Shown: in pieces, positions 45,650-56,758 of the stretch
How the letters are laid out: each line of letters begins with the position of its first letter
Numbering within the stretch: the stretch's first letter is position 1
NCBI GenBank assembly: GCA_025617745.1
Contig: CM046864.1
Location: forward strand, 31,749,239-31,813,238
Source: Heliocidaris erythrogramma
Lineage: Eukaryota > Echinodermata > Echinoidea > Camarodonta > Echinometridae
Direction of reading: 5' to 3'
Length of the DNA stretch: 64,000 nucleotides
Notes under the pieces: generated by a model
What the model was told of the DNA's origin: nothing
Database searches by the model: none
The model's input: only the letters and a program-made list of their open reading frames with translations
Position numbers and translations under genes: made by a program

Positions 45650-45885
45650 CAGGATACGCCCGCATGGCTCTCAGTGCCCCCGTATGTATGGCTTACCGAA
45701 GACACATAAAGCCAATACCCCGCTCCGCCCGATTCTCTCCATGACTGGTTCAGCACAGCATGAACTGGCTAGGTGGTTGAGTGAGCTCCTGCAACCTGTG
45801 CTAGAGCGATACTCAACCTATGCAATTAAGGACTCTTTTACATTTGCTCGGTCGGTTCGTCAGATGGTAATTAGTGAATATGTCT
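45611..45885 (+). pseudogene. Penelope-like element reverse transcriptase fragment
   Basis: About 85 codons read YDRIRPHGSQCPRMYGLPKT, then HKANTPLRPILSMTGSAQHE and LARWLSELLQPVLERYSTYA. PxxYGLPKxHK and PLRPIxSxxGS are the N-terminal RT motifs of Penelope-like elements. The upstream region, catalytic YADD-type motif and GIY-YIG endonuclease are absent. The frame ends in AT-rich unrelated sequence at about 45890, so this is a short dead fragment. Confidence 0.75.
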
Positions 45886-46503
45886 CTTTATGTTCAATAA
45901 TGTTAAAATAAAAAATAAAAAAAAATCAAATTTTATTTCCGTAGAGTTCTTTACTGGACACTTGTTCCTTCCCGTTCCACACTTCGCTTCTGATTAATAG
46001 AGATTAATGGCTGCAATTCTAATGACGTTAAGATTGGAAGTTTTATGATGTCACCAATGATTTTCCATGCAACAGGAAACAGAATAGTTTTGGACTGAAA
46101 CGAAGCTTAAAGCAGATAATGCATTCAATGGCGACCATTTAAAAAATAAAATAGGCCACCAAAATGTAATGAAGTGTTTTATTTTGAATTTAATCATTCC
46201 ACCAATGGTTTTTTTTTACCTACACAAGGTAGGATTGGCATATTCCTTCATGTCTGTGCATTGCGATGAAGCCAAAACTATGAATTATATGACGGCCATA
46301 TTGAAATTTCATACCAAAGTGGAAATGGCATCATTTTTATTTGTTCTTGGTTCTAAAATTTGTTTTAACAAAATGTACAATAAGTAATACAAATAAAAGA
46401 AAAATTAATTATGGTCGGGTTTATGGTCAAATATGTAATAAATTTATTGGACTAGCGCCCCATATCGGCGTGACTCTAGTAGCAAAAGCTGATAGGCCCA
46501 TTC

Positions 46504-46615
46504 GGCTTAGTCCGAAAGGGTGGGTAGTTTCGCGTTGGGTCACGTTGACTGGAACGCCACCATTTTTCCAAAGCCTCCCCGTTTTGCGAAAGGGTGCGTT
46601 GACTTGTTTTCTAAA

Positions 46616-46649
<34 letters not shown>

Positions 46650-47570
46650 ATTATTAATAAAGAAATACAGGGCTGTCATCAGGGGCGGATCCAGGATTTT
46701 GGAAAAGGGGGGGGGGATAGAAATGCAGGTATGTCATCAGGGCTGGATCCAGGATTTTGTAAAAAATAAAAGGGGCCATAGAAATGCAGGGCTGTCATCA
46801 GGGGCGGATCCAGGATCCCCTCCCGGATTTGCTGAAAGGACATAATATGGAGTTTCGGATCCCTGCCCGTGCCCCCTCCTTTTGAAAGAAAAGTATGCTT
46901 TACCCCCCCCCCCCCCCCCCAATTAGAACTGATAATCTTTTTCGTTTGTTTATTCTTTGTTGCTTGTCAGAGAATTATGGGAGGAAGAGCGGACCCCATA
47001 AAATCTGATCCCCCTAATGATATCTCCCTCCAAAATTGACAGCCCTGCATATATGTGCCCCCCCCCCTTTACAAAATCCTGGATCCGCCCGTGATGACAG
47101 GCCTGCATTTCTGTGCCCCCCCCCTTATAAAATCCTAAATCCGCCCCTGATAACAGCCCTGCAGATCTGTGCCCCACCCCCTTTTTTTTTACAAAATCCT
47201 GGATCCTCTCCTGAAGATATACCTGCATTTTTGTGCCCCCCCGCCCCCCCCCCCCCCCCCACTGTTACAAAATCCTGATCCCGCCCCTGATGACAGCCCT
47301 GCATTTCTGTGCCCCTGTTTCTTTTTACAAATTCCTGGATCCGCCCCTGATAATAACAACAACAATAATAATAAAAATATTTAGAAAAAGTCAACGCACC
47401 TTTCGTCAAAACCGGGGAGACTTTGGACGAATGGTGGCGTTCCAGTCAACGCGACACGACGCTCCCAACGCACCCTTTCGGACTAACCGGGGGGGGGGGG
47501 GGTTGGACGAATGGTGGCGTTCGCGTCAACGCGACGTGACGCGACGCTACCCACCCTTTCGGATTAAGCC
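46504..47570. mobile_element. 1.07-kb MuDR-like foldback element
   Basis: The ends GGCTTAGTCCGAAAGGG and CCCTTTCGGATTAAGCC are inverted repeats. They are flanked by the 9-bp duplication GGCCCATTC at 46495-46503 and 47571-47579. The arms (46504-46640 and 47370-47570) include TTGACTGGAACGCCACCATT and its inverse, and the right arm is partly duplicated. GG... ends and a 9-bp duplication suggest the Mutator superfamily. The loop is filled by GGCGGATCCAGG repeat arrays. Confidence 0.82.
46673..47350. repeat. Head-to-tail then inverted array of 60-bp GGCGGATCCAGG repeats
   Basis: Three plus-oriented units (GCTGTCATCAGGGGCGGATC at about 46670, 46733 and 46792) are followed by five or six units in the opposite orientation (TGGATCCGCCC-type words at 47080-47345). 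Each unit contains a variable G or C run. The array forms the loop of the foldback element and is flanked by ATT and AAT microsatellites on its two sides. Confidence 0.8.
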
Positions 47571-48729
47571 GGCCCATTCAGGGTCTCAAGAGAAAGAGAG
47601 GAAAAGAGACGAGGGGAAGAAGAAAAAAAAATTATAGTAAAAAAGATGTCTCTTTCTTAAAGATGAATCACGAAGACGATATATGTTAATTAATTTGGTT
47701 ACTATGTGAAGAATATATTATTAATAACATGATTATTCACCAAACATATCACCAAAACCTTCTGGCTACTTAATATCTGCATTAGAAATGTCGAAACATA
47801 GCCTCCTTATTGTGCCCCCAAACCATCAACAGGGATAGGGTACTGTCCGTGACGTAAGCACCGGGAAGAAACATTGTCAAGCATACCCGGATGTTCATAG
47901 AGATGTGTGTATAGTGAAATGAGAATTTGTGTCCTTTTTTTTTGTCAAAGGTTTGAAACTCTAATAAACAATATCTAACGTACAATTATTCACCCTCCCC
48001 CTATGCTGCTTATAAATATATTTATTAAGTTTCCTTTTAGAAATATTACTAATAATATGTCTAAGGTGCTCAAATAGTAGATAATTTCACCATATTTTTG
48101 ATTATGTGTGTGAATTTTTGAGCTTCTTGCAAGAATAATATGACATGCATTGCGCATGCGCTACCGGAAAGTAGATCCGGCGGTTTCAACGAAAAAGCAA
48201 GCTCAGGCTATACTACGCTAGGCTAGTAGCTGCGCTGCAGCAGCTATGTACAGCATTCTTTTTGTTTTTTGAGATATCTTTTATTGTTTTCTCTCAAATG
48301 AATTACATAAAATGCAATTTTCATTTTGTACAAATTATTTGAACAAATATTTTAACAAAATAATACAATTGTACATCAACCATCATTAATATTTTTGTTT
48401 TCTCTCAAATCTAATACATACATACACAGCAAATCTTAATAAACAAATTGTAGATATTATACGAATATCTTAACGTAATGTCTTAAAGGATAAGAGAGAG
48501 AAAAAGAAAAAGAAAAACAAAAACAGGTGCTCAAGGATTTTGATATTGGCCTAATAAAAAAAAATCTCCCAAATAAGAAGCATTATGTTTAAATAACCTT
48601 GGACTACTGTTAGTTGGCTATAAAAAATCATGACGAAATTATTGTTAGAATTAAAGTAAACTCTATTGTCAGGGACGTAGACGAGGTGGGACAGCTCATA
48701 TTAGCAGAAAGTAGCAAACTTTTTGTTTT

Positions 48730-49200
48730 TATCCATCAAAATGCCCTATGTATAAATATTCAATATTATTATCATTATCATCATTATTATTATCATTTAT
48801 TTCACTCAATATCAGAACAACATACATGTTCAAAGTGCATAATTGCACATAATGGTCATACATATATGAAAACATAACAAGTACATTAGGAATAAACGGT
48901 TGTATGTATACAAGAGACATAAATGAGTGGGGGTTAAGATTAAAGATCTTTGGAGATCTTGGTTATTCCACCCCATGGTAAAAATAATTGTGCCGGTGTG
49001 TGGCTGCATGTACAAGACAATAGCACAAAAGAGGGCGTGGGTCGACGAGAAGGGGTATACAAAGAAGAGAGCGAAGGTAAGGATAAGAAAGGGTAAGACA
49101 GGATGAAAGGACCCTCCTAAAAGACCCACTTACATAATAAATTGTAGACATACACTATAGGTAACATACATAGTAACAAACTAGATGATTAAATTAACAT
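48730..49200 (-). repeat. Probable LINE 3' UTR, minus orientation
   Basis: On the minus strand an A-poor untranslated-looking stretch ends in an (AATAATGATGATAATG)-type tail at 48760-48800, a common LINE 3' end. No protein part remains and assignment is tentative. Nothing is recognised in 47640-48700 apart from AT-rich sequence and a GA-rich patch at 48490-48520. Confidence 0.3.
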
Positions 49201-49389
49201 TAAAATAGAAAGAAAAAATCAAAAGACTGTACATGTACAGGTGTATATAAAGCAAACAAGCGGGGGGGGGGGGGGGAACCCAGGCGACTCAGGTACGAGT
49301 TTTTAAAAGCCTTTCTTTGTATTGCTTTTTAAATATATTAAGTGTATAACTGTTTAATAATAGAGAATTTTTAAATATATTAAGTGAGC

Positions 49390-49545
49390 ACGCACCCGGG
49401 CTCCCCGGATGCCCGCTGCTGCTATACAACATGCGCGCAGCTGACGAAGACTAGCAGTAGCCGTCGAAACGTCGTAGCTTTCCTCTTTTGCACATCGTGA
49501 GACAACTGATCAACTCTTCGTCTTCATTATCATTATTATTATTAT
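49390..49545 (+). mobile_element. Possible Penelope-like 3' fragment with hammerhead-like core
   Basis: CTGACGA at 49441-49447 and GAAAC at 49466-49470 match the conserved hammerhead ribozyme boxes. The 18 bases between form only a weak helix (GAC/GTC plus GC/GC). The preceding arginine/proline/alanine-rich frame ends at this point, and ATT repeats follow. Penelope-like elements carry hammerheads in this position, which suggests a 3' fragment. Confidence 0.35.
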
Positions 49546-49561
49546 TATCAATATAATTTAC

Positions 49562-49702
49562 CTAACTGCGACTTAAGGCGAAACCTAACAATAGGTTTAT
49601 TCCGTCACAATAGAAACTCAACGTTCGGGCGAAACGAGTGCGGTTTAGGGCGAAACGTAACAAAAGAATGAGATAAAAGATTTCGCCCTAAGTCGCACTT
49701 AT
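49562..49702. mobile_element. 141-bp MITE with GTGCGACTTAGGGCGAAA ends
   Basis: Left end AACTGCGACTTAAGGCGAAA and right end TTTCGCCCTAAGTCGCACTT are inverted repeats. Internal GGGCGAAACG words recur. The right flank is an (AAT)n/(ATT)n microsatellite (49702-49740). No target duplication is clear. Confidence 0.6.
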
Positions 49703-49964
49703 AATAATAATTATTATTATTATTATTTTTATTATTAACATATTCGATTCGTGCAATATTGGCCCTAACTAGTCGAATAGTCTCTGGTGTCCCATTCAGA
49801 GCCATCCAAAATTATACCCAAAACGAGAACAAAATCTTGCAAGTAGAATTTATTTATATTTCTTAACAAACATTTTCTACAACTTTTAATGTTTTGAATT
49901 GTGTCATATCAAGGAATTTTCAAATAACTCCTTTGTGAAATCCACGACAACCGTGCTTCAGCGG

Positions 49965-50145
49965 GGGCGCCGACAGTTGCTCCTGCGACATTTTTTCCTT
50001 AGTCCATATCTCGAAATAGTCAAGGTCATGATTTTTTTTTGTTCAGGACAATGTAAAGATTAGGATTAGGGTTAGGGTTAGGTTTAAATTTAGGTTTAGG
50101 ATTATGGCAAAGTTAGACCGGAGAAATTGTTGCAGGAGCAAATGT
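49965..50145. repeat. Inverted-repeat element around TTAGGG-like words
   Basis: TTGCTCCTGCGACATT near the left and TTGTTGCAGGAGCAAATGTC near the right are inverted repeats. Between them lies GGATTAGGGTTAGGGTTAGG. The telomere-like run is short and interstitial, so it is read as part of this dispersed repeat and not as a telomere. Nothing is recognised in 50150-51760 beyond a CGGCCATTTTGGCGGCCAT motif at 50658. Confidence 0.55.
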
Positions 50146-51764
50146 CATACATCCCTTCAGCGGACACTATATTGAAATCTCTACCTTTTTAAATCTGTAA
50201 AAAATGTCTTCATAGTAGTGTCTTCCTAATAGCTGAATCAGAAAATGAAAATGCATTAATTCAATTATTCAATTATACTGAGGGCCTTGATATTATGAAG
50301 CTACCCTACAAAATGGAATGATGAGAACGGAGAGCGCAGTGTACAATGAGTTCAGTTTTGCTAGCCGAGCACAAAGCAGTGACCTCGTTCCCTGTAGGTT
50401 GGTGCTTATCAATCTTCGTCTGCGTTTGGGCACAATTATAGTTTTGTATTCTTTTATTTCGATGTCGTCGCTCTCTCCAAAGCTGAATAGCGTTATAGTG
50501 CAGGCAAACCGCCAGGACAAACCCAAACTAGTCTAGTCGGAAAGGGGGGTTCCCGTGCACCATTGAGATACATTTAATTTTTTATAATGCCTGAAGCGTT
50601 TAGTTAATGAATGTTTATGTTCGTATTGCCAAATCATGTCCCATGGGGATCAAAATCGGCCATTTTGGCGGCCATCTTGAATTTTTGATGAAATTCCATA
50701 ATTAGCATATCTTTTGAATTAGACATCATGCATGAATAAAAAACAACTTTTTGAGTAATGATAGGATGAGGAATAGATGCAGAGAATTATTGTTGTGATT
50801 TGAGAAGCCTGGATTCCACAAAACATCAACAAGTGTGCAAAAAAGTGATAAAATTTTCACTAAAAAGCATGCATCCTAAAGTCATCGTGTTTTTCAAGTA
50901 GTAAAAACAATGATAACCTGCTATTTTTTACTAAAATATGTTGAGAGGGATATTACCACGAATTTCATGCATAAATTTACACATATACCTTAAAAATGTG
51001 CCAGTATGGTCAGCTTAATGACACCTCTCACAATAGGAAATACATGCGTTTTTCATGAACAACCGGGGCCCACTGGTTATTGTGTGCGAAACCCCATAGA
51101 CTTCTGTGTGTTATAAGCGGCACAGTTGAGACGTTTTACCAGCATGTCTGGTAAGAGTTATACGTTGATTTATGGGCATGAAATTTAAGTGATTTTTTAA
51201 TAATATACTTTGAGTACTCTGTAGTGCTTGATTTTTTAGAATCAAAGACAGTAAAATTAATCATTTGAGACCAAATCAAACATAGATACACATTGCAGTA
51301 GATTAGGGCAACAATTACGTGTCAGAGGAGGCACGTTTCGAACACTCTCCCAATATGATTGGTAAGATTCATTCTTGTTCAAACCATAGACGTATGGTTC
51401 AAACATACATTAATGCATACAAATTAATATGCTATGTGTCAATAATGCTGTACGTAGCGGAAACATGCCTTCTTGCGATCGAACACACCTTGATATTGAT
51501 ACTTCGGGTCCCAGAATTTACTCTGGACTATTCCCCAGCGAACATGATTATCTTTAATGTCATTTTGGAATGCGTTGAAAGGATGATTTCATGATTCATA
51601 AACGTAGGTGTATCACATTGTAAAAATGTACATTTTCAGATGGATAAATATTAAAGTTATACAACGTTAAGCCTGTTCTACATGATTTTCGTTACAAGTA
51701 AAATCACCTCCCTGCCAGAATATGAGGTTACAGTTGCCCGAATATAAGGTGTAGGCGCCATTAT

Positions 51765-52105
51765 ATTTTATATACCTCATACATAGATTCTTATTCACTG
51801 ATTGGTCGAAACTATATCACATGACACGGCGCATCTCAAACTATAATTGCGTTTATAATTGAGTTTTTTGGCGTTCTATCAATTGAGCTAAGGTCAAATG
51901 ATAGAACGTCAAAACCCTGTGATAGAACGCCTAACCCATCCGCGACTTTTGAACACACGAACGTACGTACACAAAATTTGGTTCACGTTTAAGAGCGGTT
52001 TTGCGAATTGCTAGCTAGGCTACGACTACGTTAATCAATATACGCAGCGCTTAAGAACTCAACATGAATCAATATATCAATGAAAAAGGATGAGGTATAT
52101 AAAAC
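51765..52105. mobile_element. MITE with TTTTATATACCTCAT ends
   Basis: The left end TTTTATATACCTCAT and right end ATGAGGTATATAAAA are perfect 15-bp inverted repeats about 330 bp apart. The interior has the paired words GGCGTTCTATCA and TGATAGAACGCC. It is non-coding. Confidence 0.65.
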
Positions 52106-52259
52106 AAATATGGACTGCTCTGTAAGCGGCTGGTTGTAGAAAGTATTACTGCTTCATTATTTTCTTTGATAGTGATGATTATTATTTTTTGTGATGACGG
52201 TGGATCATTATACTCATTATACTGTACTATTACGCCTTATACTCTTGTTAACATCACCC

Positions 52260-52625
52260 TTTTTTGAGTAGTATCTTCATCTTTCCTCTCCCGTGTCACC
52301 TTTCTCTCTCTCTTTTTTTCTCTCTCTCTCTGTTCTTGTCTCTTGCACACTTCCTTCCCTTTCCTTTCTCAATTCTCCCTCTCTATATTTCTCACTCCCT
52401 GTCTCTGTTCTTCCTATTCTTATCTCTCTGTCTCCCTTTCTCCATCTCACCCTCTCTTTCCCGCACACTTCTTTTATGTTCCTAGCTCTTCTTCCTTTCT
52501 TCTATTTATCTTCCAAGTCTCTTCATGTCCACCTTCTTCCTTCGTATTTTGTTCTGCCTTTCTGTCCATGCACCATCTCTCTCTCTCTCTCTCTCATCTC
52601 TGTTTCTGTTTAAACTCCATCCCCT
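52260..52625. repeat. Polypyrimidine (CT)n tract
   Basis: C/T-dominated, with (CT)n runs at 52300-52330 and about 52575-52595. Translated frames are low complexity. It lies just left of the satellite array. Confidence 0.85.
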
Positions 52626-53021
52626 AGTCTTTATCCTCTTTATTATCACCATTTTCTGCCCATTTCATAGTATTTCTTCCCTTGTTAATAAAATAGCAAA
52701 ATGTTAAAAGGCGTTTAAAAGACTAGCTATTTTAATCATATTTCATAAACTATTTCTTCCTATTTTATATATATTATATCCAGAAGATAAGCAAGCACAT
52801 GCAAAACATGGACAAAACTTCGAGGACGTTGGTAGGAAGGAAGGAGGAATTCAAATCGAAAAGAAAGTGAGCCTTGTAATGGCTCGAATCTCTCTTGGTG
52901 ACACCAAAGAGATTATACCTATTATATAAGGAAGATAAGCAAGTTCATGTCAAACATGGACAGACCTACGAGAGCGTTCGTAGGAAGGAAGGAGGAAACC
53001 TACTCGAAAAGAAAGTGAGCC

Positions 53022-55100
53022 TTGTACTGGCTCGAATCTCTCTTGGTGACACCAAAGAAATTATACCTATTCTATCCGGAAGATAAGCAAGCTCATGTCA
53101 AACATGGACAAAACTACGAGGACGTTGGTACAGAGGAAGGAGGAAATCTAATCGAAAAGAAAGTGAGCGTTGTACTCGCTCGAATCTCTCTTGGTGACAC
53201 CAAAGAGATTATACATATTCTATCCGGAAGATAAGCAAGCTCATGTCAAACATTGACAAAACTACGAGGACGTTGGTAAGGAGGAAGGAAGAAATCTAAT
53301 CAAAAAGAAAGTGAGCCTTGTACTGGCTCAAATCTCTCTTGGTGACACCAAAGAAATTATACTTATTCTATCCGGAAGATAAGCAAGCTCATGTCAAACA
53401 TGGACAAAACTACGAGGGCGTTCGTAGGAAGGAAGGAGGAAATCTAATCGAAAAGAAAGTGTGCCTTGTACTGGCTCAAGTCTCTCTTGGTGACACCAAA
53501 GAGATTATACCTATTCTTTCCGGAAGATAAGCAAGTTCATGTCAAACATGGACAGACCTACGAGGGCGTTCGTAGGAAGGAAGGAGGAAACCTAATCGAA
53601 AAGAAAGTGAGCCTTGTACTGGCTCGAATCTCTCTTGGTGACACCAAAGAGATTATACCTATTCTATCCGGAAGATAAGCAAGCTCATGTCAAACATGGA
53701 CAAAACTACGAGGACGTTGGTACAGAGGAAGGAGGAAATCTAATCGAAAAGAAAGTGAGCGTTGTACTCGCTCGAATCTCTCTTGGTGACACCAAAGAGA
53801 TTATACATATTCTATCCGGAAGATAAGCAAGCTCATGTCAAACATTGACAAAACTACGAGGACGTTGGTAAGGAGGAAGGAAGAAATCTAATCAAAAAGA
53901 AAGTGAGCCTTGTACTGGCTCAAATCTCTCTTGGTGACACCAAAGAAATTATACTTATTCTATCCGGAAGATAAGCAAGCTCATGTCAAACATGGACAAA
54001 ACTACGAGGGCGTTCGTAGGAAGGAAGGAGGAAATCTAATCGAAAAGAAAGTGTGCCTTGTACTGGCTCAAGTCTCTCTTGGTGACACCAAAGAGATTAT
54101 ACCTATTCTTTCCGGAAGATAAGCAAGCTCATGTCAAACATGGACAAAACTACGAGGGCGTTGGTAAGGAGGAAGGAGGAAATCTAATCGAAAAGAAAGT
54201 GTGCCTTGTACTGGCTCGAATCTCTCCTGGTGACACCAAAGAGATTATACCTATTCTATCCGGAAGATAAGCAAGCTCATGTCAAACGTGGACAAAACTA
54301 CGAGGAAGTTGGTAAGGAGGAAGGAGGAAATCTAATCGAAAAGAAAGTGAGAGTTCTACTGGCTCAAATCTCTCTTGGTGACACCAAAGAGATTATACCT
54401 ATTCTATCCGGAAGATAAGCAAGCTCATGTCAAACATGGACAAAACTACGAGAGCGTTCGTAGGAAGGAAGGAGGAAATCTAATCGAAAAGAAAGTGTGC
54501 CTTGTATTGGCTCGAATCTCTCATGGTGACACACAAGAGATTATACCTATTTTATCCGGAAGATAAGCAAGTTCATGTCAAACATGGACAGGCCTACGAG
54601 GGCGTTCGTAGGAAGGAAGGAGGAAATCTAATCGAAAAGAAAGTGTGCCTTGTACTGGCTCAAGTCTCTCTTGGTGACACCAAAGAGATTATACCTATTC
54701 TTTCCGGAAGATAAGCAAGCTCATGTCAAACATGGACAAAACTACGAGGGCGTTGGTAAGGAGGAAGGAGGAAATCTAATCGAAAAGAAAGTGTGCCTTG
54801 TACTGGCTCGAATCTCTCTTGGTGACACCAAAGAGATTATACCTATTCTATCCGGAAGATAAGCAAGCTCATGTCAAACGTGGACAAAACTACGAGGAAG
54901 TTGGTAAGGAGGAAGGAGGAAATCTAATCGAAAAGAAAGTGAGAGTTCTACTGGCTCAAATCTCTCTTGGTGACACCAAAGAGATTATACCTATTCTATC
55001 CGGAAGATAAGCAAGCTCATGTCAAACATGGACAAAACTACGAGAGCGTTCGTAGGAAGGAAGGAGGAAATCTAATCGAAAAGAAAGTGTGCCTTGTACT
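53022..55100. repeat. Four-monomer (592-bp) higher-order period
   Basis: Monomer variants recur at 592-bp spacing: 53022 and 53614, 53318 and 53910, 54058 and 54650, 54206 and 54798, 54375 and 54967. Matching pairs are almost identical, while neighbours differ at several sites. Confidence 0.85.
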
Positions 55101-55213
55101 GGCTCGAATCTCTCCTGGTGACACCAAAGAGATTATACCTATTCTATCCGGAAGATAAGCAAGCTCATGTCAAACATGGACAAAACAACGAGGACGTTGG
55201 TAAGGAGGAAGGA

Positions 55214-55262
55214 AGAAATCTAATCGAAAGAATCGAAATTCTACCAAAGAGATTATACCTAT
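55214..55262. repeat. Deleted satellite monomer
   Basis: Here AATCTAATCGAAAGAATCGA runs straight into TCTACCAAAGAGATT. The normal central segment is missing, and the local phase is 28 bp short (spacing 268 instead of 296 bp). Confidence 0.85.
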
Positions 55263-56758
55263 TCTATCCGGAAGATAAGCAAGCTCATGTCAAACGTGGA
55301 CAAAACTACGAGGAAGTTGGTAAGGAGGAAGGAGGAAATCTAATCGAAAAGAAAGTGAGAGTTCTACTGGCTCAAATCTCTCTTGGTGACACCAAAGAGA
55401 TTATACCTATTCTATCCGGAAGATAAGCAAGCTCATGTCAAACATGGACAAAACTACGAGAGCGTTCGTAGGAAGGAAGGAGGAAATCTAATCGAAAAGA
55501 AAGTGTGCCTTGTACTGGCTCGAATCTCTCCTGGTGACACCAAAGAGATTATACATATTCTATCCGGAAGATAAGCAAGCTCATGTCAAACATTGACAAA
55601 ACTACGAGGACGTTGGTAAGGAGGAAGGAAGAAATCTAATCAAAAAGAAAGTGAGCCTTGTACTGGCTCAAATCTCTCTTGGTGACACCAAAGAAATTAT
55701 ACTTATTCTATCCGGAAGATAAGCAAGCTCATGTCAAACATGGACAAAACTACGAGGGCGTTCGTAGGAAGGAAGGAGGAAATCTAATCGAAAAGAAAGT
55801 GTGCCTTGTACTGGCTCAAGTCTCTCTTGGTGACACCAAAGAGATTATACCTATTCTTTCCGGAAGATAAGCAAGCTCATGTCAAACATGGACAAAACTA
55901 CGAGGGCGTTGGTAAGGAGGAAGGAGGAAATCTAATCGAAAAGAAAGTGTGCCTTGTACTGGCTCAAGTCTCTCTTGGTGACACCAAAGAGATTATACCT
56001 ATTCTTTCCGGAAGATAATCAAGCTCATGTCAAACATGGACAAAACTACGAGGAAGTTGGTAAGGAGGAAGGAGGAAATCTAATCGAAAAGAAAGTGTGC
56101 CTTGTACTGGCTCGAATCTCTCCTGGTGACACCAAAGAGATTATACCTATTCTATCCGGAAGATAAGCAAGCTCATGTCAAACGTGGACAAAACTACGAG
56201 GAAGTTGGTAAGGAGGAAGGAGGAAATCTAATCGAAAAGAAAGTGAGAGTTCTACTGGCTCAAATCTCTCTTGGTGACACCAAAGAGATTATACCTATTC
56301 TATCCGGAAGATAAGCAAGCTCATGTCAAACATGGACAAAACTACGAGAGCGTTCGTAGGAAGGAAGGAGGAAATCTAATCGAAAAGAAAGTGTGCCTTG
56401 TACTGGCTCGAATCTCTCCTGGTGACACCAAAGAGATTATACCTATTCTATCCGGAAGATAAGCAAGCTCATGTCAAACATGGACAAAACAACGAGGACG
56501 TTGGTAAGGAGGAAGGAAGAAATCTAATCGAAAAGATAGTGAGCCTTGTACTGGCTCAAGTCTCTCCTGGTGACACCAAAGAGATTATACCTATTCTTTC
56601 CGGGAGATAAGCAAGCTCATGTCAAGCATGGACAAAACTACGAGGGCGTTGGTAAGGAGGAAGGAGGAAATCTAATCGAAAAGAAAGTGTGCCTTGTACT
56701 GGCTCGAATCTCTCCTGGTGACACCAAAGAGATTATACCTATTCTATCAGGAAGATAA

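Noticed and set aside
50070-50100. Telomere (TTAGGG) sequence
   Set aside because: Only two or three imperfect units, interstitial, and inside a short inverted-repeat element.
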